A stretch of DNA of 64,000 nucleotides from Prorocentrum cordatum (GCA_963575745.1 CAUYUJ010017786.1:110001-174000), one strand, 5' to 3'; numbered from the stretch's first letter, positions 45,060-56,770 are shown. Notes: a model not told the origin generated them from the sequence alone. Numbers and translations are program-made.

Positions 45060-46345
45060 ATACTGCTGATCCTATCCTCGTCAATTAAATAACTCCTCCC
45101 TGTCAAACCCTCAGACGTGTCGGAAGGGAGGATGAGGCGTTTCGCCTGAGACTTCATCACAATATGTGTTCCTGATGTTTGAAAGTTGCGACGCTTCAAA
45201 GAAGGAGCACAGGTAGTTTTCAAACTATAGCTATCGCCTTAGCGCTGGAAACAGTCGTCTTAACAGCTTGCAAGAGCTTCAAGGGTAGAGCACAGCTCGT
45301 TTTCATTCAAAATGTGGCACTCGCCGTAGCGCCGCGCATTCATCTTGAAGATTTGCAGAAACTTCAAAGATAGAGGAGGCGTCGTTTTCAAAATGCGGCT
45401 CTCTCCCCCCAGCGCCGCGCACACCCGTCCTAAAAGTTGCAAGAGCTGCAGGGGTGGAGGTGATGGCTTTCAAAATGCGGGTCTCACCGTAGCGCCGCGC
45501 AGCCTTGGAAGTTCGCAGCAGTTTCAAGAATGGAGCACCAGTCATTTTCAAAATGTGGCCCTCGCCGTAGCGCCGCGCACATTCGTCTGACCAATTTGCA
45601 CGAGCTGCAAAGGTGGAGCACAGCTCGTTTTGCAGAACGGCGCTCTCGTCTCAGCTTCACGCACATTCGCTTCGAGATGTTACAGCCATCCTGAAGATGA
45701 AGGGCGGTCCTTTTTCGAATAGGGGCGCTCTCGCCTTAGCGCCGTGCGCATTCGTTTCAGAATTCTGCAGCGTGCGCAGGGATTGAGCACAGGTCGCTTT
45801 CAAACTGGAGCTCTCGCCTTAGCGCCGCACACTTTGTCGCTTTTGTTTATATGTATATATATAAATAAAACAACAACAAACGGAAAGTGGAGGACTGCTC
45901 CTTTTCCAACATGACGCTATCGTTCCAGATTTCGCTGATCTTCAAGACGCAAGGCTTCAACACATGAAGCACTGCACGGCTACAGAGCGGCTTTTCTTCA
46001 AATGGAAGTCTCTCGCTTGAGACTTCCTCGAGGTGCGCAGCCACACCTGCAAACTTGTGCAACAATTACACGGGCGGTGGTATTTCTTCGAAAACGGGGT
46101 CTCGCTGGAGACCTCGTTGAACCATATGAACAAGTTGCTTTTTCGCACGTCTGATTATTCTCCAGAGGGGCGCAAGGCAGTTCAGAGTGGGGTCCACACC
46201 AAAATGGCCGGCCCAACTGTACTGGTCTTGTAATGGGGCGGAGCTTCTTGCAATAAAAAGCAAAGCTTGCATGGATTATGCGGAGGGGACGTAGGACAGG
46301 ATGGTGTAATGCAGTATCGATGATGCAGCTTAGGTTTACTCTGGT
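45060..46345. repeat. Composite interspersed repeat, copy 2
   Basis: Leader ATAAATAACTCCTCCCTGTC and GCGTTTCGCCTGAGACTTC; about seven ~80-bp units with CTCGCCGTAGCGCCGCGCA; then the 3' module GCACTGCACGGCTAC, AACAATTACACGGGCGG, TTCTTCGAAAACGGGG and GAGGGGCGCAAGGCAGT, as in copy 1 at 16541-17590. It is followed by TCC/ATC sequence. The two copies differ in number of internal units. Confidence 0.75.
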
Positions 46346-46744
46346 CCTGTCTCCTCCACCTCCTCCTCCTCATCCTCCTCTTCATCCCGCCATTGTTGCA
46401 TTCCTGGCTTCTGCGACTTCTTACTCAAACTTATTCCTGCTCCTCCTCCTCCTTATCATCATCATAAGATTACACTTCTTCCTCAATCATCTTCCCTCGT
46501 CACGTATGTATCCTCATCATAATCCTGGTTATCCCTCCTCATCCTCGTCGCCATCGCCGTCACCAACAGCGGCGTCATCATTGTCTGCATCATCATCACC
46601 ATCATCACGATCATCATCACCACCACAGCCGTCATCATCACCACCACCACCATCACACCATCATGTTTGTTGTTCTTTTCGCTGGCATCAGCTGGCTACG
46701 GGCATCTGGCTCCAGACTCCCTGGCACCGTAGCGGGAGGAGGAG

Positions 46745-46796
<52 letters not shown>

Positions 46797-46855
46797 AACA
46801 CAAACACTAACACAAACACACACACACACACACACACAAACATATACATACACAC
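46346..46855. repeat. TCC/ATC-rich sequence and (CA)n array
   Basis: CTCCTCCACC and CATCATCACC runs to 46660, a short unique stretch, then CA repeats with CAAACACAAA interruptions at 46748-46850. Confidence 0.85.
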
Positions 46856-47260
46856 TTTTGAGCGGTAGCGGCCTCTCGCGCGCTACGAGGCGGAGTAAGT
46901 CCGAGCAGCGGGGCGGACGCGCGGAACGGGGCCCTCAAACGGAATCGCCTCGAGTCGCCGCACTGGACGCCACAGCAGCGCAGGCACATATAGCCATCCG
47001 GGCGCGGATGGCGAGAAAGGAGGGCGCTGCCCGTCGCGGGACGTCTCACGCGAGGACGCCTCGAGCAGCCGCCGCGAGGGACATGATTCGCGCACCAGGT
47101 GTGGGCGGCGGGGAAGAAGGAGGCCGGCCGCGCGCGCGGCGGACGGTCCAGCCTCGGAGCGGCACGAGGCGTGGATCCGCGATGCAGCAGGAGCGACCCA
47201 GCGCAAGAGGCAAGGACAGCGAGGGAGGTGAGTAGAGGAGAGAAAGCCATGCGCACATAC

Positions 47261-47304
<44 letters not shown>

Positions 47305-48560
47305 CGATCCTGGCCAAGCCCCCATCCTGAGCCCAGAATCGGTGCATGATTGCGCCCTCCTGCCGTGGCCAGGGCAGCGCACAGGCACCCCTCCTGGGTC
47401 GGGGAGGGGCCCTGCCAGGAGCGGTGCAGGTGCGTGGCCCTCGTCGCCCGAGCAAGGAGAGGCCTGGAGGCGGGCCTGCGGAGCCCCCGGGAGGCCAGCA
47501 CCGCTGGGACCGGGGGCCGCCGTCCACGGCCGGGCGGGAAGCGAGAGATGATGCGGGGCGCTGCCGCGGCGAGGGCGCGGCGGGGCCGGCGCCCGAAGCG
47601 CCCGGGGGGCAGACCCCGGGCGCGGCGGGAGGAGCGGCGGCGGCGAGAGCCGCGGGAGGGGTGGGCCGGAGGAAGGGGCCGAGCTGACAGGAGGGCACAG
47701 CGCGAGGGCCGGGGGGGGGGGCCCTGGTTGGCGGCCGGGAAAGACGCGGTCGGCGCGTGCTGGCTGGCCCACACGTGCAGGAAGGCAGAGCGCGTGCTGG
47801 CTGGCCCACACCTGCCAGGTCGCGCCGACGAGATCGGCGCGGGTGGAATCGGAGCCGAGCCGCCACCCTGGAGGCAAGGGCGTGATGCATGGCGTCGGAA
47901 GCCGCAGACGGGACGGCCCCTGTCATAATGCAAGCATTGGCTCGGCGGTTGGGCCGCGGGGTTGTCGCCAACCACCGGGGGGGCCGAGGCCTCGCAGCAG
48001 GTCTAGCCCCCACCGACAGGCGGCGGCCGCCGCCACCGGAGTCGCAGCACGATGGAAGGGCCAGAGTCCCTGCAGCCAGCAGGGTGGGCGGAGCGGTCGG
48101 GGCGGCGCGGTGGCCAGAGCACGATGCGGGCCCCAGCCACCACCTCCTTGGGGAGGCGGGCTCCAAGGGCAAGAGGCTGGCCCTGGGGTCGACGGTGAGG
48201 CCGCATGGGACGCAGGCCCCACGGCCGGGTGAGGTGGCCCGCGCGGCGGGGAGGCGCGCCGCGGCCACTCGGCGCGGGCGTCGCACGCCAGAGCGATGCG
48301 GGGCGGGGGCGCCCAGCCGCGCCCAGGCACGCGCCAGCCTGCCTCCGGCGACTCGGGGGGCCCGGAGACGACGGCGAGTCCGCGGCAGCCCTACGGGGCG
48401 CGCCGGGGCGCGCCGCCCCCGCGCTGCGCTCTAGCCTGGCAGCCGTCGCGCGGACGCTGAGCTGCGCAGGGGACGGGGGCGTGGCTGGCGGGCATCTGGC
48501 GCAGAGGGTCCACGCAGCCTCCCAGACTCGGGTTGACCCAAAAGGGGGTCCAGCTGAAAG
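46856..48560. other. Very GC-rich region, no gene supported
   Basis: Open frames of 100-460 codons occur on both strands at once, rich in Arg, Pro, Ala and Gly, which is what high GC produces. A (CA)n array lies at 47263-47303. Short direct repeats (GTGCTGGCTGGCCCACAC near 47756 and 47791) are present. It lies in the 10.7-kb RPT6 intron. Confidence 0.45.
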
Positions 48561-48725
48561 GGGGTGCAAATGCACTGCGCCGGGGAAGTGTTTAGCATTG
48601 TATTGCAAGTAATGTATTGCACGCGAAAATCCAGCAATACCTTAGCACCATGGAATGCATTGCACGCCCCAAATGTACTGCAACCCCGGAAATCCATTGC
48701 ACCAAATCTATTGCACCACCCCCTT
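48560..48725. repeat. ATTGCA-rich degenerate repeat
   Basis: TATTGCA, CATTGCACGCC and ATTGCACCA recur about every 12-20 bases. It resembles 44430-44600. Confidence 0.6.
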
Positions 48726-49399
48726 GACGCCCCTTTCGGGTCAGCCCGACAGACTTGCGCCGTCTGGACTTCCGAAGGCAAGGCGCGAATCCCCAGCGCC
48801 GCCGCCGCCCGGGCCTTCGTCGGCGCCCAGAGCGGCCACGGCCGCTGCGCGCACGGCGCAGGCGGCCGCCTCCGGCGAGAGAGGGCGGCGGGCGAGCGCC
48901 GCAGCGCGCCGGCAGGCCCGTGGAGCCACGAGCAGGGAGGAGCCCTGCGCGAGACGACACAGCGCGGCACGCTGCGCTGGAGGCGAGGGCGCCGGCGCGC
49001 GGCCTCGCGCGGGCAGCTCGCGCGCCCATGTCGGCGCAGACGACCCCTCCTTCAGCACCGCCCAGGGGGGCGCGCCCCCCGAGGCGTCGCAGCCGCAACT
49101 GCGAAGCACAGCGGGGGGGGCCGGGCGGGCGGGAGGCGGAGCCCGACGAGGGCCGCCGCCGTGCACCAGGGCCGCAGGTGGGCGGCGCCCGCCTCGCCCA
49201 GCCCAGGGCAGGGGCCCGGGTGGAAGGACCCGGCTTCAACAGGGGGTGGCGAACGGGAGCGGGCCGTCGCGGCTCAGCGGTTCGCCGGCGAGCGGTAGAA
49301 GAGGGTAGAAAATCCACCGCGATAATAACCGCCCCGACACGGGACGCCGCTGAGCAAACGCACCCAAAGAAGGAATCAAACAGGGCAGGGCTGTTCAGT

Positions 49400-50880
49400 A
49401 AACGCCCAGGGCCGTTTAGCAAAACGCCCATTGTCAAGTCTGGGTGGTTTTTCCTCTCTTGAAGTAGGAGACGCTCCGGAATGATGCTCCACGGGAGGCC
49501 CGCCCACTTGGCGGGGCACTTGCCCCGGGCGCGTTAGGCGGCCGGCGCGCCACTCGGCCCCGCGGCGCTCCTGCGCGGGGGCGCGCCAGACCAGCGCATC
49601 CTCGCTCCGACGCTGCCGGCAGGCGCACCCGCGCGGCATCTGGGCGCTGCCGCGCCTGCCTGGGCAGCCCGTCGCAGAGCATCGCGAGCGCGCGGTGGGC
49701 CGCCGCGCAAGAGGTCACCGCTGCAAGCAGCCCCCATTTATCCCCGCCGCCCCCAGGCGCATGGACGCGGGCGGCGGAGCGGTTGCCCACCCATACGGTC
49801 GCGCGGGAGAGGCGCCGCTCGGCCCAGGCAGCGACGTAGAGCGCGCACGTCCGAGGGATGGCCCCCTGCTGGCCTGGAGCTCGGGCCGATGGACGGCCAG
49901 CCGAGCGCGCAGCGCGGCCTGGTCGGCGGCCACGGGGCTGGCGGCCCCCGGGCGCTCGGAGAGACGAGGAGAGCAGGTGCAGTCGAGAGCCCAGCGAGCA
50001 AGTGAGGACCACGCCTCTGCAGCTTCATTGGCAGCACGCGCGGGGCCCCAGAAGCCCCGCCGAGCGCGCGCGAGGGCGACGACCGCCCGCGAGCTCGCGG
50101 CGAGGCACTCAGGCGCCCGACGGACGCCGAAGCACGGGCCGAGCCCAGCGAGGAGGCCGAGGGGGACGCATCGGGCCCCCGCCACGGCGAAGGCGCCGCG
50201 GAGGTGGGAGCGGACAAGGACCACCTGGCTGGTGGCTGAGCACTGCGCAGGATGCTGGATAGGGTGCCAGGGAGGCGGCGCCGAAGCTCCGGCCGGCAGC
50301 GCGTAGCCATGCGGAGACCCGCGCAGCGCAGATGGCGTGGGCGCGCGCCCCAGCTTTGGCGAGGGCTCTGGCCCGTGTACCGTCTCGCATGGCTCCCACC
50401 TGATCGCCCTCGTGCCACCCGGTCTGGCGGTGGCCGTCTGGGGCGGCGCAGGAGGTGCACGCGGTGCCCACGCGCGGCCAGGGTGCACGGACCGCGGCGG
50501 AGCCGAATGGAGAGGCGCCCAGGACGGCCCTCCACCAGTCGTGGTCGCTCGCAGGGGCCAAGGCAGTCTTGAGCGCACAGTGACACTGGTGCTGAAAGAT
50601 AGCGACGCCGTTCACTGCGGCCCCCCCGAGTTGGCGGTCAGAAGGGCGAGCGCCAGATGGGGGGGCCAAGCCAGTGACAACAGCGTGCCCACCGTCGTCC
50701 ACCTCCAGCGCGAGCGGGAGCTGCGCGACGCCCGCGTAGAGAGCCGAGGTAGATCGAAGATGAGCCCACGGCAAGCACGGGTGGCGATGCTGAGCCCCGC
50801 GAGCGGGCACCTGCGACGGACGACCCCAAAAATGTCAAGATCAGTGCGCTCCGAATCCGCATCGTTTGAAGCGGCCTCCC
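49400..50880 (-). other. GC-rich open frames, possibly LINE-derived
   Basis: Minus-strand frames (for example 50578-49715 and 50012-49434) are long and Arg/Ala/Pro-rich. Segments such as RGFWGPARAANEAAEAW are reminiscent of the inter-domain part of dinoflagellate LINE ORF2s, but no catalytic motif was found. It directly follows the fructose-bisphosphatase retrocopy. Assignment is tentative. Confidence 0.25.
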
Positions 50881-50918
50881 GGGCGGGACAGAGTGCGCGC
50901 GCGGGGCGCGAGCAAAAA

Positions 50919-52643
50919 TCAAAGAAACGGCACGGCGTTCCAGCGCGCCGCGCAGCGCGCCTGCAGCGCCGGGTCTTGGCACCTGTCGTAGAAGCCGAAG
51001 CACTCGTCGACGTCGTCGGGCGAACCCAAGATGATGGGGGCGCGCTGGTGGACGCTGGTGGGCGGGATGCCCACAACGCGGCCGCGGCCGGTGATGGACT
51101 CGCCGCCGGCCTGCTCCAGCAGCAGGTAGGACAGGGGAAGCCTCGAAGAGCAGGCGCCGCTGGCCGCCCTTCTTTTGCCTCATCCGCGGGGTACGCGATG
51201 ACGCCCAAGTCGAGAAGCGTGCGGTGCACGTCCCCCGCCATGGAGCCAGTGTACCTCTGGGTTTACCTTTTGCCCGTCTGGCCCTTCCCCTCATCATGAG
51301 CTAGTCCCACTGGGTCTCGCTGGCCTGGCTGAGGGAGTAGATGCTGCCGCGGGCCGCGATCTTATGTCCAGGTCGGTAAGCTTGTAGTCACAGATGTCAC
51401 GGCCCAGCGTGAATCCGACGACTCCGTTCCCGAATGTCACGGCAAACGCGGTGTAAACCGAGTGAAAGTTACGAGGTCGTTACCGGGCTGCACAGTCGCC
51501 GTCAAGCAGGCCTGGGCCGCCTCGTCCATCCCGCCGCCAATGAGGTCGAGGTCACACTCGCCGTCGTCAGGCTCCTCGAACAAGCCGAAAGTGGCGCCGC
51601 AGGGATACCCGCGGCCACGTTGCTGCTGCCGCCCAGGGGATCTAAGACGCAGACGCAGGAGCCCGTCTCTCCAACGAATTCTCGACACCCACAGGGTCAT
51701 CTTGTCCCTCTGACACCATGGCGCCAAGCTCCCCTGTGTACCCCACAGCGTTCTTAAATGCTTCGTTGGAAATGGCGTCAAAGTATTTCTGGTCCTCTCC
51801 CTGGACAGTCACCACCCTTTTGAAGCCCGAGGAGGTCCGCCAGGCGCGGGGCGCCTTCGCGATCAAGACAACGATGACCTCCGTGCTCCCAGGAAACGGA
51901 AGCCATGATGGGGTTCAGGTCCGCGTCCACGACGCCGCGCTTGCTCAGTTCGGTCATGCACTGGGACAGCGTGGCGCCCGTGTGCTCGCGTTTTGTCGGC
52001 GGCGCTTCGGATCCGAGCTGTCTTGGGTCTCGGAGGGCAGGTGTCAAGACGGGATGTTTTGCAGTGGAAGGGAGGCGGCACGGCGGAGAGGTGAAAGGCT
52101 GAGCACAGAGAGAACAGGGGAGGGACGACGAGGCGACGGGGGACAGCTGCGGGCGGGCTACGCCGGGGCAGAAGCGAAGCCAACTGCGGCACAGGGAGGG
52201 GGGCGGCAGGAGGAGGGGGAGACGGCCGCTCGCGCGACCGGGGGCTCACGCACGCACGCGCCGCGGAGCTCGCCGGGGAGGCGCGCCGGCCCGAGGGCCG
52301 CCCCCTGCGTGAAGTCCGCGCGGCGCGCCGCGTGCCCAGCGCGCCCTGCGCGACCTCGGCTGGCCGCCGCGGCGGCGGCGCCGCCCGCGGCCGCCGCCGC
52401 GGCCACCCGCGCGACGGGCGCCCTGCAATGGCTGGAGGCTGCGCGGCGCTGCGCGGCCGCCGCGGGATCACACCGCATGGCGGGGGCGGCCACGGGCGGC
52501 GTGTCCTGCGGCGCGAGCGCCTGCGGCGCCCCGACAGGCGCGGTGGGGGAACGGGGCGGGCGCCTCTGAAGGGGGGGCGGGCGTCGCGGAGCGTCCCGCG
52601 CGAGCCTCGGTCGCAGAACGGCGTGAGACAAAATGGCTGCGGA
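50919..52643 (-). pseudogene. Processed pseudogene of fructose-1,6-bisphosphatase
   Basis: Recognisable from ~52008 to the stop at 50919 with no introns: REHTGATLSQCMTEL, VQGEDQKYFDAISNEAFKNA (the Q-G-D-Q substrate region), VLDPLGGSSN (metal site, usually DPLDGSSN, so one catalytic Asp is lost), GATFGLFEEPDDGECDLDL, VTFGNGVVGFTLG, SIYSLSQASETQWD, TGSMAGDVHRTLL, LLLEQAGGESITGRGR and VHQRAPIILGSPDDV. The pieces lie in different frames: frameshifts near 51890, 51680, 51600 and 51450, another before SIYSLSQ, an in-frame TAG after QWD and a further shift before LLFEAS. The 0.6 kb upstream is GC-rich and may be a degenerate leader or transit-peptide region. FBPase makes fructose 6-phosphate in gluconeogenesis and the Calvin cycle; this copy cannot. 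Confidence 0.85.
52622..52643 (-). other. Relict spliced leader at the 5' end of the FBPase retrocopy
   Basis: The minus strand reads TCCGCAGCCATTTTGTCTCA then CG, which differs from the leader consensus at about three to four positions. Position and orientation fit the start of the retrocopied mRNA, though ~0.6 kb separates it from the first clear FBPase homology. Confidence 0.6.
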
Positions 52644-52739
52644 CCATCACCAGCATCATCGTCGTCGACGCCATGGTCGCCAATAATGACCCTCATCGTT
52701 GTCATCCTCTCCATCCCCTCACCCTCCGCCGCTCATCCC

Positions 52740-54008
52740 CCTCCTCATCATCATCCTGTTCCTGGTCCTGATCCTGCTCCTGCTCCTGTTCCTGCTCCTG
52801 CTCCTGCTGACACCACCTGGAAGCGAACTCCGGCCGAACACATGAACATAAAATACAATGGCGGCTGCTACGACTGCACCGCCACGCCCGAGACGCGGCC
52901 CCAGGCGACCCGGGCCTGGGCGGCGGTCGGCGCGCAGCCGAGGGCCAGGAGGTCGATCTCGGCGGCGGCCCACTGCGTGATCCGCTCCAGCGCGGCGCGC
53001 CACCGCGGGACCAGCCTGGGGGCCGCCCAAGAGTCAGCGATGCATGCCCCAGCATGAGTGACCAGATGCTCCAGAGAGCGGACAGCTTCAGCGCCTAGCG
53101 GCCACGGGGAGGACCGCACTGCCGTACCGCTGGCGCTTGCCTCTGGCTGCCTCGTCTGCCGCGTCGCCCGCCACGGTCGCCGCGCGCAGGTACCTCGCAG
53201 CGTGCGGGCACCTGATGGTGACGTCGACGTAAAGCGGTTGCACCGAGCCTGGGAAACTGACCACCAAATCCAGGATCGCCTCCTCAACCCTGCCGGTCGG
53301 AGTGACCCGCTCGAGCTCGGTGACGGTGCGCTCGATGTCAACCTCGGCGCGGCACTCCCGCAGCAGGCGGGCCAGAGTCGCCGCCAGGGCGCGATGCGGT
53401 CTCATCCTGGCTGGGCCCTGTTTGCAAAGCTGCGGGTGCCGGAGGGTCCGATCCAGCTGCTGGCCGCAAATGTCCTCGCAATCACCGCCTCTGCGCTTGA
53501 TCCGGCACGTCGCCCCGGGAGGCGAGGACAGCGCGCCCAGTCGGCGCAGCGTGGCAGCCCGGAAAGGCGCCGTGGCCGCCGTGGGGAAGTAGTCCGCCGG
53601 CTGCGCGGGCATCTGGAGCCAGAGGGCGCCCGCGCCGGGACCGCCAGAGGACAGCAGGCCCTCGCGACGCTCGGCACCCAGACTGCCCCATAGCCGCGTG
53701 GCCTCCAAAGCCTCCAAATGCCGGAAGATGCGACTGGCAAATCTTCTCGGCGCCCTCGCCGGCAGCCCGCCCAGCGGGCCCGACGGCAACGTGGCTTCCG
53801 GAACGAGCCGCATCGCGCCGAGGGCGTCCACCGCGACGTCAGTAGCCCATGGGCCTGCGCGGTACTCCGCCGCCGCGTCCTAGGTAAACTTCACGCCGCC
53901 CTGGACGTCTGCGATGACCCCCGCCGCCTCGAGCCTGCGTTGCGCGCCCGTGGCATCCGCCTCGCCCGCGCACGCTGGCAGCTGCAGGCCCAGCGCGGCA
54001 GACAGCAT
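52740..54008 (-). pseudogene. 5'-truncated LINE, C-terminal domain of the polyprotein
   Basis: The frame runs LSAALGLQLPACAGEADATG, then an in-frame TAG at about 53880, then AAAEYRAGPWATDVAVD, LLSSGGPGAGALWLQMP, a Cys/His cluster (ATCRIKRRGGDCEDICGQQL, HPQLC), MRPHRALAATLARLL, VEEAILDLVV and YVDVTIRCPHAARYL. A frameshift near 53090 leads to LGAEAVRSLEHL and AERITQ-like helices. The order is that of the C-terminal domain of many dinoflagellate LINE polyproteins. Reverse-transcriptase motifs are missing: the 5' border is a TCC array at 54009, and the 3' end runs into CAGGAG repeats at 52740-52810. Confidence 0.65.
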
Positions 54009-54146
54009 GGGTCCTGCTCCTGCTCCTCCTCCTCCTCCTCCTCCTCCTCCTCCTCCTCCTCCTCCTCCTCCTTCTCCTCCTCCTCCTTCTCCTCCTCCTC
54101 CTCCTCCTCCTCCTCCTCCTCCTCCTCCTCCTCCTCCTCCTCCTCC

Positions 54147-54198
<52 letters not shown>

Positions 54199-54317
54199 GT
54201 TCCTCGTCATCATCACCCTTCTCTTCCTCCAGATCATATCCCCCCATCCTCTTCATTTACATCATCCTCCTCAGCATCATCATCCTCATCATCATCATCA
54301 TCATCATCATCATCACC

Positions 54318-54351
<34 letters not shown>

Positions 54352-55187
54352 TCAGCAACATCATCGGCATCAGCAGCATCATCAGCAGCAACATCATCAT
54401 CCGCATGATCAGCATCATCAGCAGCATCAGCATCATTATCAGCATCATCAGCATCATCGTCATCATCATCAACATCATAATAATAATAATGAGAATGCTC
54501 ATCATCATCATCATCACCATCATCATCATCATCGTCATCATCACCATCATCATCAGCATTATCATCAGCATCATCCGCATCGTCATCATCATCATCACCA
54601 TCATCATCATCCGCATCCGCATCCTCATCCTCATCCTCATGATGATCATCAGTATCCTCGTCATAATCATCATCATCATCAGCATCAGCATCATCATCAT
54701 GATCGTCGTCCTCCTCGGCCATACTCCTCATTACCATCCTTCTCCACATCTTCCGTATCCTCACTCCTGCTCCCGCGACATCATCATCATTATTAGCAGC
54801 ATCATCAGCATCATCATCAGCAGCATCATCAGCAGCATCAGCATCAGCATCAGCATCAGCATCAGCATCATCGTCGTCATCAGCATCATCAGCATCATCA
54901 TCATCATGATCATAGTCATCGGCGTCGTCATCATCAATATCATCAGCAGCATCCTCAGCAGCAGCAGCATCAGCAGCATCAGAATTGTCATCGTCATCAT
55001 CATCATCATCAGCAGCAGCATCAGCATCATCAACAACATCATCCCGCCACCACCACCGTATCATCGTCAGCATCATCAGAATCATCATCAGCAGCATCAT
55101 CATCAGCATCAGCATCATCATCAGCATCAGCATCATCATCAGCATCCTCATTATCATCGGCAGCAGCAGCACCACCATCCGTATACA

Positions 55188-55257
<70 letters not shown>

Positions 55258-55560
55258 TTCATCCCCAGTGTGGGACTACATCCTCCCTTTCCTCCTCATC
55301 ATCCACTGTACCAGCATCGTCGTCATCGCCATACGCATGGTCGTCGTCGCCACCACAATCACCATCATCATCAGCATCACCGCCATCATCAGCACCAGCA
55401 TCAGCATCAACAGCAGCATCATCAACAAAACCCAACAACATCATCATCAGCATCATCAGCAGCAGCAACATCACCATCACCACCACAATAACAATATACA
55501 ATCATCATCATTATCATCGTTGTCGTCATCATCATCACCCTCGTCGTCATCAGCCTCGTC
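54009..55560. repeat. (CTC)n then (ATC)n array
   Basis: CTCCTC to 54150, then 1.4 kb of ATCATC with AGC, GTC and TCC variants. Frames of up to 615 codons across it are repeat translations. Confidence 0.97.
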
Positions 55561-55684
55561 GTTAACGTCATCATGATCGTCATCGCCGTCGTCCGCAGTC
55601 AGTCAGGATAACCTTTAGACGTCAAACCCAACCGAATACGTAACCGATCTTCCCAAGAACAACCAGCGTCCTAAGGCCGCACGC

Positions 55685-55744
55685 GTTGGGCTTGCAATCA
55701 TCGATCGAGATCTCCTTGTCGATGTCCACTACGTATTTGCCCTC
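55685..55744 (-). CDS. RPT6: RPT6 exon: OB domain strand (most 5' exon found)
   Basis: 20 codons in phase 0: EGKYVVDIDKEISIDDCKPN, directly matching the OB-domain segment of plant Rpt6 (EGKYVVDIDK). The acceptor is GATCCAG|GAGGGC and the donor CCCAAC|GCGTGC, a GC donor. The following intron is 10,741 bp. The preceding exon should end in a KVLVKVHP-like segment. It is not found up to base 64000, so the N-terminal coiled coil and first OB strands lie outside the window. Confidence 0.93.
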
Positions 55745-55994
55745 CTGGATCAGGGGAAGGAGGAGGGGGGAAGGATGAGACGAGGAAGGGGGGTCGTAGG
55801 AGAAGTAGTTAAGAGGTGGAGGAGGAAGGGCAGGCTGAGACCGAGGGGAGGAGTGGAGAAGGAGGAACAGAAGGAGGAGCAGAAGAAAGAAGAGAAAGAG
55901 GAACGGGAGCGAGGGGAGGGGTTGGGAAAGGGGAGGGCGGGAGGAGGGAGAAAAGAGACGTCTATAAACCTGAGATCTCAGATGCACTCTGGAG

Positions 55995-56005
55995 CCGCGA
56001 CCGTT

Positions 56006-56038
<33 letters not shown>

Positions 56039-56040
56039 CC
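55995..56040. repeat. (CA)n array
   Basis: About 30 bp of CA repeat. Confidence 0.95.
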
Positions 56041-56044
56041 CCCG

Positions 56045-56640
56045 ATCGAGCACTAGGCCCGGTGCAATACTGCACTCGGTTGGGAAATCATGTCAAGTAA
56101 AGTGGTCACGAGCTGAGCATGGCCTGCTTTGGGAGCGCTGGGGCCTTGCAGGCAGCCTCGAAGCAACGACGTCGCCGGGGCGCCACGTGGCGACCATGTG
56201 CACCACAAGTCGTTGCGGCCAGGGCTATTGCACCTTGGAGTGCACGAGCCCCCCTTTCCCGCCTCGGCAGCAGGGAGGAAAAGGAAGGCCCGCATTTGTG
56301 TCGAACCCAACGCAGGGCCACAGGCCTGCAGTTCCTAAGCTACACAGTATTGTTTGCACTGTCTCCTAAACGTACACGTGAGTAAAAGTACATGCTTCTC
56401 AGCACCTTTCCTTGGGCGCTGCGAACTGGCTCGGCCAGCCGCCAAGCAAACGCAGGCAGGCAGGGACCATCTTTGTGGCTCCCCAGGAACACTCACGCGC
56501 CCACGTGTGGGTCCAACCGCTGTGCAGACTGCGGGTCAAATCGCAACTCTCGTGTTGCTCAGTCTGCCTTGGCGGCGCAGTGTCCTTCCTGCGATCACCT
56601 TTTTGCCCCCGTTGTGGATCAAGTGAGGGCTGTCAGATAA
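56045..56640. other. Unique sequence, no gene recognised
   Basis: One plus-strand frame (56392-56640) encodes paired Cys motifs (CADCGSN, QCPSCDH) suggestive of a small zinc ribbon, but lacks supporting context. Bases 56244-56300 (CCTCGGCAGCAGGG, AAGGAAGGCCCGCATTT) recur at 63468-63505. Confidence 0.3.
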
Positions 56641-56653
56641 TCTCAGTCCTCAC

Positions 56654-56712
56654 CATCATCGTCTCAATGCACTTCCGCGCTGCCTCCTGACTCATCAGGT
56701 CGCCCAGGCTCA
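56654..56712 (-). CDS. Weak candidate exon
   Basis: The minus-strand frame reads SLGDLMSQEAARKCIETMM and ends at ATGATG|GTGAGG, a good donor. It starts next to a GA/CT microsatellite with an AG. It does not match Rpt6. It could be an exon of an unknown gene or chance. Confidence 0.22.
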
Positions 56713-56723
56713 CTCTTTCTCTT

Positions 56724-56770
<47 letters not shown>

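Noticed and set aside
46883-48286. 467-codon minus-strand frame
   Set aside because: It is Arg/Ala/Pro-rich, overlapped by equally long frames on the other strand, and ends in translated CA repeats; explained by very high GC.
53718-55565. 615-codon open frame, the longest in the window by uninterrupted repeat
   Set aside because: It reads through CTC and ATC arrays (poly-Ser, poly-Ile, poly-His) and has no domain; the same applies to the long frames at 14.4, 15.4, 17.6, 19.5, 22.4, 23.2 and 25.5 kb.
56392-56640. Small zinc-ribbon protein
   Set aside because: Two CxxC pairs in a short frame without start context, homologue or splice sites; chance cannot be excluded.
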